A DNA stretch of 64,000 bases from contig NC_083566.1 in NCBI RefSeq assembly GCF_019925205.1, positions 25,420,001-25,484,000 of the forward strand, given 5' to 3'. Position 1 is the first letter of the stretch. Every line of letters starts with the position of its first letter. The notes below the pieces were generated by a model. It had not been told where the DNA came from and made no database searches. It worked only from the letters and a program-made list of their open reading frames with translations. This DNA comes from Metopolophium dirhodum (taxonomy: Eukaryota > Arthropoda > Insecta > Hemiptera > Aphididae). The translations under genes were made by a program, and so were the position numbers. This document shows, piece by piece, positions 33,748-45,607 of this stretch.

Positions 33748-36600
33748 ATGAATGTGATCAATTTTAATACAATGCTAAGTGAAAAAAATAAACCATTAAA
33801 AGTGATTGCTGGTCAAAAGTTTCGTTTTCACAAGTTTTTAATAAATGATGTTGAACGTTGGTGTTGCACCGTCAAAACGCGTAAATGCTTTGCAAAAGTA
33901 AATAGTCTTATTGATACTGAAATTGAGATTTTTAATGAACATAAACATAAGCCATTACCAAAAAATATTTTAACTAGACAAAAAATTAGTAACAATTTAA
34001 AACAGATAGCAGTTGATGAATTGTTTATTAGACCATCAAAAATTTTACATTCTGAACTGAAAAATGATGATATTGTAAATATAATTTCTGGAGATGTTTT
34101 ATTAATAAAAAGAAATATACATAATGCTCGATATTCAAAGCTACCCAAATTACCAACTACATTAACACAAATTCATGAGACTTTCAAAAATATGGAATTT
34201 AAGACAATTAAAGGTGAAGACTTTTTGTTAGTGAATAATAATGAAACAAATAAATTAGGTTTCTCGACAGTTCGTAATTTACAATCTTTGTGCAGTTTGA
34301 ACACGATATTTGTAGACGGTACTTTCAAAAGTTGCCGGAAATTATTTTATCAACTCTTCACGATTCATGGTGTGTTAAATAATAATTATATCCCACTTGT
34401 TTATTTTTTACTGCCATCAAAGTCAACTAATTGTTATACCGATGCATTTCAGCATTTAGTTGAAGAATGTAGAAAAAATGACATGCAATTCAACCCAGTT
34501 CGAATGTATGTCGATTTTGAAAAGGCTATACATACTGCTACAAATGTTGTCTGGCCTACTATTCAAGTAAAGGGGTGTAGATTCCACCTAGGACAAAGTT
34601 GGCACAGAAAGATTCAACAGTTGGTGCTTAGTACCGATTATAAAAAAAATATACAGAAATAAGTAATTTTTTAAAACTCTTTTTTGGACTTCCTTTCTTA
34701 AATCCACAAGATGTTGAAAACTGTTTTACTGAAGACATTATGGCAATACAACCACAAGATGCTCGAGTATTAGAATTCACAGACTATATATTAGATTCAT
34801 ATATAAAAAGGTGGATAAGTGGATGTCGCTCTGCTGTACGGTAGGTTACAAGTGGGTCACTGTAATGGATGGTGTTAAATTTGAATTCAATGATATAATA
34901 TCATTGTATAAGAAAAACGATTCTGAGCGAAAACGGTCAGTCACCCTATGATATTACCAAGTATATTTGATGATATTATTGTGAATAAAGTAATTTATAT
35001 ATAACCTATTAACGTGGAGCCTTGTTTTAAATTTTCAATCCTTAGCCATAAAAGTTAAACATTTTATAAATTTTTAACCACAAAATAATTAATAAATTAT
35101 AAATTTGATAAATGTTGTCAAAATTTGAACTTTAAATGCTTATAAAAAAAAAATTGTGCAAATGTATTTTTAATATTTTTCAACTGCTATTAAAACGATA
35201 TATCAGGAGTCTAATATTAAATTTTCACGCTTTTTTACCCAACAAATAAAAATTTATTGATATTTATAGAAAAAAAAAACTAAAAAAATTGAAAACTGAC
35301 AATGTCCGTAAACAGCTCAAATAGAGTAAAAATATTTTCAAAATTGTATGAAAATACAGAAAATGCTAATATAAACATTCAGTGAAATTTTCAAGTATCT
35401 ACAGTCATTCGTTATTTAATTACAATAAAATAAAAAAATCGTTACATGAGAAATCGAGTAAATATCAAATGTTGTAAAAATATAAATTTCAGACGCTCAT
35501 AAAAATTTAATTTAAGTTTCTTCTAGACATTTTTTTTTTGATAAAGGTAGACAAACTTATGAGTAATCTTATATTACATTTTCAAATCTTAGATTTAAAA
35601 AGAAAAATTTTTATGAATTCTCATCAAAATAATTTGCTATTTTTCGTGATTTTTCCGTATTTTGTCAAAATTTGAACTTTAAATGCTTATAATTAAAAAC
35701 TGTGACTAAGGATTTTTAATTTTTTTCATCTGCCTTTGAAACAATAAACTAGGAGCCTTCTATTAAATTTTCAAGCTTTTTTACTCAAAAGATAAAATTT
35801 TATTGATATTTATAGAAAAAAAAACTAAAAAAATTGAAAACTGACAATGGCTGTAAACAACTCAAAAAGAGTCAAAATATTTGGAAAATTTTATGGTGTA
35901 TATAAAATGCTAATATAAACAACCAGTGAAAATTTCATGCATCTACGGTCATTTGTTTTAGAGTTACACCAATAACCAAAATCGATTTTGTTAAAAATCG
36001 ATTTTGCGTAAAAATTCCCGTTTTTCCTTAATTTTTCTTTTGTTTTTCACATCGCTTTTGAAAACTACTGGGAAATTAAAATTTTGACCTCCCCAATGCA
36101 CCAACGATATTCACTTTCCCATCGAACAAGATACTGAAGTCGAAAATCGAAGCATTATTTCGACTACTTATCGTGTACACAGACACAAAAATAAAAAAAT
36201 AAAAAAAAATAAAAAAAAAAAAAAAAACACACATCATTGTAAAATCAATACATTCATCGTTTCACTCAGAATCTAAAATGACGCTGACTTTCCACCAGAA
36301 ATATGGTCAGAATATTTATCATCGACATTACGCACGACTAACAATTGCGAATCTTTCCATAGAAAATTAAATAGTTCGTTTAATTCTTCTCATCCTAATA
36401 TTTTTAATTTTATAGATATTTTAAATATATACAAATTGATACTTATATAGCGTTACGAAGTCAGGGCTCAAAAAATAGAGTAACAATTGAAAAATAATGA
36501 TATATTAAAAAAAAAATGGAAGAATTAGAAACTAAAAAAATTACTCAAATTGAATTTGTGAGGCAATTGTCATTCAATTTTTTACCTACTTCTATATAGA
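33748..36600 (+). pseudogene. FLYWCH/MULE-type transposase split by a family A insertion
   Basis: The first part (33748-34805) begins MNVINFNTMLSEKNKPLKVI. It has a FLYWCH-like finger (residues about 25-75: FRFHKFLIN, RWCCTVKTRKC, EHKH), then the MULE catalytic region with FVDGTFKSC (first Asp), MYVDFEKAIH and the CRFHLGQSWHRKIQ Cys/His motif. A frame change occurs near 34660. Reading continues FFGLPFLNPQDVENCFTED and FTDYILDSY to about 34805. After the inserted repeat it resumes at 36283 with DADFPPEIWSEYLSSTLRTT and NNCESFHRKLN, the C-terminal MULE block. One insertion and at least one shift inactivate it. A partial duplicate of the HLGQSWHRKIQ region lies near 36640-36680. Confidence 0.85.
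34806..36282 (+). repeat. Family A dispersed repeat, full-length reference copy
   Basis: The interrupted MULE protein defines the ends of this 1.48-kb insertion: it starts AAAAGGTGGATAAGTGGATG and ends CACTCAGAATCTAAAA. It contains a 5' module with GTCGCTCTGCTGTACGGTAG and GATTCTGAGCGAAAACGG, then two copies (about 35100-35440 and 35650-35960) of one AT-rich module with CTGACAATG-CTGTAAACA, then an A-rich stretch (36190-36225) before the end. No transposase and no obvious target duplication. GATTCTGAG near the start and CTCAGAATC at the end are inverted relative to each other. Class unknown. Confidence 0.85.
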
Positions 36601-36609
36601 CTTAAATAA

Positions 36610-37490
36610 GTTATACAGAATAAGTTAATAATTGATAAAGAACAAAGTTGGCACAGCAAAATTCAACAGCTTAGTATCGATACAAATATACAATTTTAAA
36701 TAATAATAAATAAATATAATAATGTAAATAATTAATTACCAATATTTTTAAACATACCAACATTATAACAGTAATACAGTCCTAAGTCAATATTGGTTGT
36801 AAATTGGTAATATGCATAGTTATGTTTACCTAAATTTATATTTTATATTAATTTTTTATTGTATACAACTTGCATGAAACTGGAGAATGGCTCACGAAAT
36901 CACGTCCCAGTAACGTTTTAATTTATAACTTATAAATTATAAGCTATAATAACATTTCCGTTTGAGTTTAATCGCCGCCACCGCTAGAGGTTCGATATCG
37001 ACACTCGACAAGGCAGTTGCCTACGTTAATGCATGGGAGGTGGTATACGGGTGTGCGGCTTAAACACATACAATATTGTGAATGGCGCAAAACGCCAGCC
37101 AATGCAGTCAAATATACTGCCTCGGGCCACCGGGTATATTCTATATAGCTGCTCTATTAGCTATGTGGGTGACAGCTCGTACAGTGCTTAGCAAGTAAAT
37201 TATTTGATATTAACTGGAAAAGCCCGCCTCACTCCGCACCCGGCAACACAATAAGTGTTGGGCGTGAGGCCACCAAAGAGTCTATTCTTAAAATACTGGA
37301 ATTAATTCTGGAAATCGGATGTCTTGATAAAGTAATTAATAATAATAAACATTGCGACGACGTGCGACGCTGACACTGTCACCCGTCTCCTGCATATGTG
37401 TACAAATGTACCTATGCAAAATTGTATTAATATTTATTTGTTTAGTTGGTATTTTTAAATATAAAAATACCTAAATACAATTTTTATAAT
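36610..37490. other. Mixed remnants: MULE scrap, hAT scrap, GC-richer block
   Basis: 36640-36680 repeats the AAAGTTGGCACAG-AA-ATTCAACAG part of the MULE gene. 36815-36890 repeats the subterminal TACAACTTGCATGAAACTGG region of the hAT at 21.5 kb. 36960-37310 is GC-richer (AATGGCGCAAAACGCCAGCC, CGCCTCACTCCGCACCCGG) and not assigned. It looks like non-coding transposon sequence. Confidence 0.45.
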
Positions 37491-38490
37491 TTTGTTTTAT
37501 TTCATGGAAGATTAAAAATCCTTAGTCACAGTTTTTTTTTATAAGCATTTAAAGTTCAAATTTTGACAAAATATATCAAATTTAAAATTTAATAATTATT
37601 TTGTAATTTAAAATTTATAAAATGTTCAACTTTTATAGCTAAGAATTGAAAATTTAAAACAAGGCTCCACGTAATAAGTTATATATAAATTACTTTATTC
37701 ACAATAATATCATCAAATATACTTATTATCATAGGCTGACTGACCGTTTTCGCTCAGATTCGTTTTTCTTATACGATGATATTATATCATTGAATTCAAA
37801 TAATACCATCCATTACAGTGACCCACTTGTAACCTACTTTACAGCAGAGCGACATCCACTTACCCATCTTTTTTTATTTTTGTGTCTGTGTACACAAGTA
37901 GTCGAAATAATGCTTCGATTTTCAACTTATTCAGTATCTTGTTCGATGGAAAAGTGAATATTGTTGGTGCATTGGGGAGATAAAAATTTAAAATTCCTAG
38001 TAATTTTCAAATGTGCCGTGAAAAACAAAATAAAAATTAAGGAAAACCGAGAATATCAATAAAATTTTATTAGTTGGGTGAAAAAGCGTGAAAATTTAAT
38101 TCAAGGCTCCTGATATATTGTTACAATAGCAGTTGAAAAAAAATAAAAATCCTTAGTCACAGTTTTTATTTATAAGCATTTAAAGTTCAAATTTTGACAA
38201 AATTTATCAAATTTATAATTTAATAATTTTTTGTAGTTAAAAATTTTTAACATTTTCAACTTTTATAGCTAAGGATTGAAAATTGAAAACAAGGCTCCAC
38301 GTAAATGGGTTATATATAAATTACTTTATTCACAATAATATCATCAAATATACTTGGTAATATCATAAGCTGACTGACCATTTTCGCTCAGAATCGTTTT
38401 TCTTATACAATGATATTATATCATTGAATTCAAATTTAACACCATCCACAACAGTGACCCACATTTACCCACCTTTTTTAATATGATGTT
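37490..38490 (-). repeat. Two family A copies in tandem, minus orientation
   Basis: 37490-37870 is the 5' module of one copy, ending (in this orientation) CTTACCCATCTTTTTTT. 37871-38490 starts with the reverse complement of the family A 3' region (GTGTCTGTGTACACAAGTAG, TCTTGTTCGATGGAAAAGTG) and finishes with a second complete 5' module. One copy has apparently inserted next to or into another, with internal deletion. Confidence 0.75.
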
Positions 38491-38689
38491 TTCTAGAATT
38501 TGGAGGATAATAACAAAAATGTGGAAAAGTTGATTTCAAGTAGACTTGACGACGAATTTAAATGTTTTCAGAATTCTTATCGCTTCATTAGATCAATTGG
38601 TATGTTTTTTCAAAAAACACGTCTAAAATACAATGTTCGCATGCGTTAGACAAAGACAACAAATCAGCGGGTGGAATCCCCTTAAGAGT

Positions 38690-39575
38690 TGATATACGGT
38701 TGTTAGGTTTTAAATTATATAATAATATTCTAGCGCGAGTAGACGATGGATGTCAGTATGTCACACAAACGTTTATCGACAACGTTTGCATACTTCAACT
38801 CAGAGTGTATCACAATATATTATTATTAATCGATTGGTTAGGTTGACGGTTGACTATAGGTTTATGACTATATCATGAGCATAAAATCAAATTAATAAAT
38901 AGATAATTGATAAATAACAATTAACTGATTGATCTACACAGCTATTATAATTATTTATTAAGCAACGCATATTTAACTATGTGGTTAAATATTAAATATA
39001 TAATATACTATGTAGTAGGTACTACAGTTTTTAGGTGAGTCGAATAATTAGGTAATCATAAATTTAGTGTAGCATACAAATACTGCTATATATTCTAAAC
39101 AATACAATATTAATAAACAAAATATAACTTTATGTATTTAACTAAAGTCTGGCAATTAAATTGTATAATGATATGACTATATATTATTTGATATAACTTA
39201 TATAGGTAGATTTAATTATAAGTTTTATATGAAATAAACTATTTAATAAATAATAAATAATAAATTAATAGTGGGGGACGAGGTGGCCGAGTGGTCTAAC
39301 GCGACGGATTCGGCACAGCCGGTCCGAGTTCGATCCTCGACCACTGGGCGGCATTTTTCTCCGTGCAAGTCACGGTGTCCGGAGAACAAGTGCCGCCATC
39401 CCCCCACCCCGGGGCACGGCAGAAACCTACGGGTGCCCCATTAGAAATTCTGCCAAACACAACACACACGTGTACCAACCTACCCAATATAAAAAAAACC
39501 TACCAAACCTTCCAAATATAAAAACCTACAGTGCCCTCCCCACACCCAATGGCCTATGTTGCCGCGGGTTACCCA

Positions 39576-39608
<33 letters not shown>

Positions 39609-40330
39609 AATTAATACTTGATTTTATTGTTTACATATTTTATTATTTATTTTTATGTAACGAACCTATATTATTTAACATGGGCTGGATTATATGGTTA
39701 TTTCATACTTGAATAGACAATAGTACAATATAACTAACATACATGTATACTATGTTATACCCACTTAATACATTACAGTTTTTAGGTGACTTGATTGGTT
39801 GAGGAAATCAAATTTGGTAATTTTATTATACATTTTATGGATAATACAAATACTGCTGCAGATACCATAGAGATATTTATATTAATAAACTAATAGATCT
39901 TCATATATTTCAGTATGCCTATATGCCTGTACTGTTTGATGTTACTTATGTAGGTAGGTTTAGCTATGAGTATAGTATTAAATATAGTATTCAAATAAAT
40001 AATTGATAAATAACAATAATTAATTAATAATTAAATAATACACACTAAATACACTATATTTTTGTTGCTATAATACGCTTAATACTTGATTTTATTATCT
40101 TCATTTATTACCCATATTGTTGAACATGGGCTCGATTAAGTGGTTCTTTTATAATTGAATAGACAATATAACAGTTATAATATAACTAACCCCTATGACG
40201 TATACTATGCATGTATTGTATATATTACTATATTAGCATATACCTGTGGTTTCCAATGTATTGTTATTTAGTATGATACACTTTATTAATCATATATATT
40301 TTATATTCAACATTAATGCTAAGATCGAGA
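38690..40330. repeat. AT-rich satellite / complex repeat block 2
   Basis: Repeats the landmarks of block 1, including the leading unit TAAGAGTTGATA...GACGATGGATGT...CTTCAACTCAGAGTGTAT (38690-38850 versus 28935-29055) and several TACAGTTTTTAGGTGA and AGGTAGGTTTA segments. A SINE is nested at 39271-39604. Shared order with block 1 suggests one larger repeat or a duplication some 9.8 kb apart. Confidence 0.7.
39271..39604 (+). mobile_element. tRNA-derived SINE copy 4
   Basis: Complete head with A box TGGCCGAGTGGT and B box GAGTTCGATCCTC, standard body, and a long A tail. The duplication AATAAATTAATA is at 39259-39270 and 39605-39616. The 3' body has an extra ACCTACCAAACCTTCCAAAT insertion relative to the 26.2-kb copy, to which it is otherwise very close. 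Confidence 0.95.
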
Positions 40331-40564
40331 TCTCTTTCAGAAACGGTTTAAGAATCATAGATTTGACTCCAGTTCTCAATTATTGAGCCACTCAATTATT
40401 TTACATTATACCTACCTATAATTTATTATGTTATTATTATTAACAAATGTATTTAGTTATGTAAGGTCAGCGAGAGACTTTAATACTAAAGATATAACTT
40501 TTACTATTTTATAATTTCAAACAATTTAAGGTAAATAATATATTTTATCGACTTATAAGTGGGG

Positions 40565-41131
40565 TTAGACCTTATAGTCTATTAAGATATACATTATAGT
40601 CACAGTCAGTCTAACCTCCGGACTTAAAGGATTACGCATATTAGTAACTTCTGTAGTCAAATGTTGACGAATCTTAGCCAAGAGTTCATCGAATGACTTA
40701 ACCGACATTCGATAATACTCGAAAAACTTTTCGGGGTGCTTTCGTATATTTTCATAAAATTCTAAAAAGTTCTTATTTTTTTCTCCATTAGAATTTAATG
40801 GATGTACCCAGTATCTTCGTTTTGAAGTAGTGGGTTCATTCAATTCTCCAGCAGCTTCTGCCGCACACAACACTTTCAACAATCTTTTATTGGACATCGA
40901 CTATCGACCTTGTGATACCAAGTCTAGATTGAAACTAAATTAATTTTTCACTCTAAATTAATTTTGAGTTCCCAAGTTTAGACTTAATATATTAGAAAAT
41001 TTTAAAAATACACCTAACGCATCCGGTCACAACGCAATACAACGCATCGTGTGGCCCGATATGTTATTGCGGCGTCACCGCAATTTATTTTGACGCATAC
41101 GGCAATAACGCATCGTGTGGCCCGAGCCTAA
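40565..41131 (-). pseudogene. PIF/Harbinger element with transposase N-terminus, inserted in another Harbinger
   Basis: ATG at 40897 opens MSNKRLLKVLCAAEAAGELN, with RRYWVHPLN and FFEYYRMSVKSFDELLAKI, the N-terminal helix-turn-helix region of HARBI1-like transposases, ending near RNPLSPEVRLTVTI. The catalytic part is absent downstream. On the minus strand the element appears to start at 41128 with GGCTCGGGCCACACGATGCG directly after TTA (a TWA-type target), exactly where the catalytic frame at 41132-41815 is cut. This suggests nested insertion. CATCGTGTGGCCCGA occurs again near 41045 as a subterminal repeat. Confidence 0.65.
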
Positions 41132-41815
41132 CTCCAAAGTCTGGTTCTACTAATAAGGCCGTATGGAAAACCCTCCATTTGTTAGACAAAATACCGAACG
41201 TACATTCTATATTCTGTCTCGCCCTTGATAAACGATAATTAAATATACGCCGTTCATTGTTTAAGTTTCTTCCGGGGAAAGGGCGTAAAAGGTTTTTATG
41301 AAGCGCAAACGCTTCGTCGTCTACTATTACGTAGGGTTGAGGAATACCACCATCATCTTCTGGTAAACATCGAGGTTGGGGAAAATTGACTTTATCATTG
41401 TATAATTTTTTTCCAAATGACGATTTTTTAAAAATGTTGCAATCACTCTCCTTGCCATATGACCCCAGATCTATAATCGTGAAGCAATAGTTTGCATCAC
41501 AGATTGCCATGAGTATTATAGAGAAGAATTGCTTATAGTTGTAATATAAAGTACCACTTTTAGGGGGGCATTCTAGTCGGATGTGTTTCCCGTCTACAGC
41601 CCCTACACAGTTTGGGAATTAAGTTTTAATATAAAACCCCTCTGCTATGTATAACCAATCTTGCATTGTCGGCACTACCATTTCTTTGGGCTGAAGAATA
41701 GTCCACAATACTTCCACATGTCTCACGTACAATTTTTCCAATAGTTGACACGCCCATTAGGAAATCAAAATGGAGAGCAGAAAAATTAGTTCCAGTTGCC
41801 AAATACCTGAATAAT
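41132..41815 (-). pseudogene. PIF/Harbinger transposase catalytic region, broken
   Basis: From 41815 downward the frames read RYLATGTNFSALHFDFLMGV, then (shifted) LQPKEMVVPTMQDWLYIAEG, then after a stop FPNCVGAVDGKHIRLECPP (first catalytic Asp), CFTIIDLGSYGKESDCNIF (second Asp), DDEAFALHKNLLRPFPGRN, FNYRLSRARQNIECTFGIL (Glu) and NKWRVFHTALLVEPDFG. The protein ends at the junction with the element at 40565-41131. DDE_4 nuclease family, moved by cut and paste. Non-functional because of a frameshift, a stop and truncation. Confidence 0.85.
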
Positions 41816-41910
41816 TAAATACACATTACATTAAAAGTATATTTTAACGGTTAGATAATATAAACAAATATAAACTTTTATATATTAAATTACCATATAA
41901 AATGTCAAAA

Positions 41911-42196
41911 GGGGGACAGAGTGGCCGAGCGGACTAAGGCGTCGGCTGCGACGCAGCCGACCCGAGTTCGATACCTTGGCCGCGGGCGGCATTTTTCTTC
42001 GGGCAAGTCACGGTGTCCGGAGAACAAGTGCCGCCATCCCCCCACCCGGGGCACGGCAGAAATCTACGGCTGCCCATTAGAAATTCTGCCAAAAACACAC
42101 ACGTGTACCAACCTATACCCAATTTAAAAACCTACAATTCCCTCCCCCACACCCAATGGCCTATGTTGCCGCGGGTTACCCAACAAAAAAAAAAAA
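41911..42196 (+). mobile_element. tRNA-derived SINE copy 5
   Basis: The head variant GGGGACAGAGTGGCCGAGCG, with a hairpin GTCGGCTGCGACGCAGCCGAC (read as two arms), is followed by the standard body and A tail. The duplication AAAATGTCAAAA is at 41899-41910 and 42197-42208. Lies between the Harbinger catalytic fragment and the MADF exon. Confidence 0.94.
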
Positions 42197-42264
42197 AAAA
42201 TGTCAAAATGATTATATATATAATTTTATTTTTCAATTATTATTTATTATTTTTATAGTAGCAG

Positions 42265-42407
42265 AATTACAAAAAAAAATGGAAATCTGTAAGGGATAGT
42301 TTCCGTTGTAAATGCGTCACCAAATCTGGGCAAGCGGCAACAAAATCTAAGCCGTACATATATGCTGATATACTAGCATTTTTAAGACCGGCCATGCAAA
42401 ATCGAAC
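42265..42407 (+). pseudogene. MADF-domain exon, probably the second gene of the Harbinger element
   Basis: Between an acceptor (TATAGTAGCAG) and a donor (GTAAGT) the frame reads NYKKKWKSVRDSFRCKCVTK, SGQAATKSKPYIYADILAFL and RPAMQNRT. The W-K-S-x-R-D-x-F ... Y-x-x-x-L-x-F-L pattern is that of MADF (Myb/SANT-like) DNA-binding domains, which PIF/Harbinger elements encode beside the transposase. Only this exon is visible, so it is a remnant. Confidence 0.65.
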
Positions 42408-43295
42408 GTAAGTAAAATCACAAAAAATAAATAAATATTGTGAAATATATGAAATATGTGAAATAATGAAGTTTTTTTTGGGTCATGTGTTGTAACTGTA
42501 ACCGTCACCAAATTATTATGTTAACAATATTTATATATAATTTATAGTCACTTGCGCTACACGTATAATATAAAAAAAATTATTTTTATTTTTTAATACT
42601 GAAAATAAAATATTTAAATTTGTTTTAAATTCTTTTTAGAAAAATTCAAAATAACCAATTTGTAAATCAGATTATAAGAACAATTTTGATGGTAAAGACA
42701 TTTATATAAGTCATATATATTATTATATTATATATAGTTAATTTTAAAGAATTATTTAAAATATTAATATTTTTTTGAGGAAATTAATAAGTAAAAACTA
42801 ACTGTTTTCAAAATATTATTTTAAAGTGAATATATTTGGTACTTTTGGTAGGTCGAGGTAGTTTTAGAAAGCGTCAAGAAAAATAAAAAAGAGTGAAAAA
42901 GTGGGAATTTTTACAAAAAACAAAATTGTGAAAAAAATTTTTTTTTTTTAGTTCAACAAAAAAATTAATACGCTTGAAATATAAATACGTTCACCAAATA
43001 TTTAATATTAGCATTTTCCATAATATTTTCATTCTTTTCATTCTTTTCTTATTTAATTTTTTTTTAAGTGTACAGCTAGGACTTGAAAATTGAACACAAT
43101 GTTGCTTATAGATATTTCATACTGAATAACCAAAAATTCTAAAAAATATTAATTATTGAACTTATTCATTATTATAATGGCCCTTTTTGCGTAAAAACTA
43201 CCTTTTATTTTGACAAGTGCTGTGGATTTTTTTACTTTAAACCCCCCAAAATACCAATTACTACCAAACAATCAGTACCGACGACTACAGTGCTG
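42408..43295. other. AT-rich DNA, nothing recognised
   Basis: Low-complexity A/T-rich sequence. Some phrases (ACGCTTGAAATATAAATACG, TTCATTCTTTTCATTCTTTT) are simple or old repeats. No gene. Confidence 0.4.
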
Positions 43296-43389
43296 GCGCT
43301 GAAATTATGAAAAACTGAAAAGTAAAAATTAACTAAAAAATTGCGCCATAGGCACGTGCCTTGGTGGCCTATGGGTAAATCCGCCTCTG
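43296..43389. mobile_element. Solo hAT terminus (same family as 21.5 kb)
   Basis: The reverse complement reads CAGAGGCGGATTTACCCATA, then GGCCACCAAGGCACGTGCC and the AAAATTGCGCC region, matching the left end at 21510 with few changes. No partner end nearby. Confidence 0.7.
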
Positions 43390-43757
43390 GCTATCACCAC
43401 TTTTCGCCTGGTTTAAAAACTGAGTAGTGGTCTCGACTCACGAATATGCCGCCATTTGGTTTTCATTTCTTTAACTATAGTTAATATAAAAACAAATATA
43501 CCTAATAAAAGAATTTTAAATTGTGTTCAATATTTATATGTCAATTGTTTTATTATTTATCAATCCCAACAAATACACTTCGTCAACTCCGTGTAAAAAA
43601 ACACTAAGTAAAAAAAAAAAATTAATATAAATGCTATAAAATGTGTGATATAAGGTGTGGAATCTACGTAAATGGTCTAATGTGTAAAATGTATATATAA
43701 GTAATTCATTCAAATTTAATAAAAATTGGTTATTTATATTAATATTTAATTTATATA

Positions 43758-43940
43758 ATATGAATTATTTTAACTAAAATTGATCCAAATTTAGTTTACT
43801 TGTCCAGAAGATCAGTCTAAAAATGTATAGCCAAATACTAAGCTTATGTAATAAATAATGCAGACCCCATTAAAATAAATAAATTTATTTCCGGCCAAGT
43901 AAACTAAATTTGGATCAATTTTAGTTAAAATAATTCATAT
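43758..43940. repeat. Perfect 45-bp inverted repeat (stem-loop / MITE)
   Basis: 43758-43802 and 43896-43940 are exact reverse complements (ATATGAATTATTTTAACTAA ... TTTAGTTTACTTG) around a 93-base loop. No obvious target duplication. Could be a young foldback MITE or a hairpin transcript source. Confidence 0.85.
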
Positions 43941-44116
43941 ATTAAATTGTTGATATGTTATTAATTTTTAATTTTGACTAGAGCGATGATTTTATTGATT
44001 TTACAAAGACTTGTGTTTTTGTATTTTATTTTTTTGTTTGTATACTTACATGAAAAGTAATAGACATAATTCCAAATGAATTCCAAACTCAAAATAATTT
44101 GCAAATGTTTGTCAAG

Positions 44117-44480
44117 ATGTCGAGAATCGAGATGCCTTTGCCAACTATAAATGACTGGTTGGAGTTAAACACAAACACAAACAACATTCCACAGCCATTT
44201 GTTTTTATTGGGGATGAAATTTTCACCATAAATACAAAATTATTAAGGCCATATCGGCATATCCAGGACGTAACCGTCGTAACCTAACTCATACTCGGCG
44301 TGTATTTAATTATCGGTTAAGTAGAGCAAAGCGCAACTAAATGGCGTGTGTTGCATACCATCCCATATTATAATTGGAATCTGAATTCACTGAAATTATT
44401 ACATGATTTTGAGCATAAAAGAGACGTAATTAATTTTGAAGCAACTGAAACCCATAGCCTGGAATTTGGTTGATATAGAA
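44117..44480 (+). pseudogene. PIF/Harbinger transposase fragment
   Basis: LPTINDWLELNTNTNNIPQP followed by FVFIGDEIFTINTKLLRPY contains the D-E-x-F ... L-L-R-P-Y block. After a shift GRNRRNLTHTRRVFNYRLSR continues, then NKWRV-like and LLHDFEHKRDVINFEA near the C-terminus. The Glu-bearing segment between is deleted. Diverged from the 41-kb copy. Confidence 0.75.
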
Positions 44481-44848
44481 GCTCGTGGAACAGGTACTCG
44501 TTTAGAACTCAGAAGGCATTGAAGTGACTAGTGAGGGATTATACTTTGTCTACTGTTTCATGGGCCCCGGTGCCGTAGATTTTCAGTATAAAGTCTTATG
44601 AAAGCTGCTTATTTAAAAAGATACTAATTATTTTATTATTTTATTATTTGTATATTAATAATAATTAATATTATAAATAATAAATTAAAAATTGTAATAG
44701 GTTTAGTTTTTGATTGTGTACCTGTACCTAATAGAAATTTAAAATAATTACTAATAATATTATAATATTAAATTATAATACAAATAGTCAATACCTAGAT
44801 AACCTATAGTAAAAATGTAAAATATAATATAATAGGTATTCTGCTTAC

Positions 44849-44975
44849 CTTTATTTTCTTTTTCAGATTCTGGTTGTTCTATCCAATTTGGGTACGGACA
44901 TACATTGCGGTCGGTCAGTAGCAGGAATCGACCGATCCCGACAAAACGTTCTAACGTGGCATCTAAAAGTTTCAT
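44849..44975 (-). CDS. Candidate first exon, unknown protein
   Basis: ATG at 44975 opens MKLLDATLERFVGIGRFLLL, then DRNVCPYPNWIEQPESEKEN, reaching a consensus donor AAAG/GTAAGC at 44848. No following exon was found. It may be part of a Harbinger accessory gene or chance. Confidence 0.2.
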
Positions 44976-45607
44976 ACTAGGTATACCCACGGTTAATATT
45001 TTTAATTTACAACAAAATACCTAAAATTGTTATTCATCTTGGTTTTAATATTATGTAATTTAGTCCAAATTTTAACTTAAAATATCTGTAAAATTTAACT
45101 GTGTAGTGTATGTAAAGTAGGTATTTACTATTTATGAGAATCGTTGTTTTAATTGCCAATCCTTAGCTATACAAATTTAACATAATATTATAACTTTTTA
45201 ACTACAAAATAATTTTTAAAATGTCTTTAAATACTTATAAAAAAAACTGTGCCCATAGGTATTGATCATTAATATGAATCGTGGTAATTTCCCCTACCCC
45301 CCCCCCCCTCATACATTTTTTGATGTGGACATTTCCCCCAATTTTTTTTGAATTTTACTATTTAATAATATTGTATTATTTATTATTGAAAATGAAATTA
45401 TTATTTTTTGGCTATTATCTGATTTTGTCTAAATACAGAATAAATTTCAAAATATTTTCATAAATATAATAAATTATTTATGTCTATTTTTGATTAAATT
45501 AACTACTTGAAACAATAAAAATTGCTATTAAAATGATAAAAATAATATTTAAAACAAGTTAAGTAAAAATAATGTGTGAATACCACGAATTAAGATAATA
45601 TACTTAA

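Noticed and set aside
33828..34148. 106-codon minus-strand frame
   Set aside because: Shadow of the MULE transposase on the plus strand.
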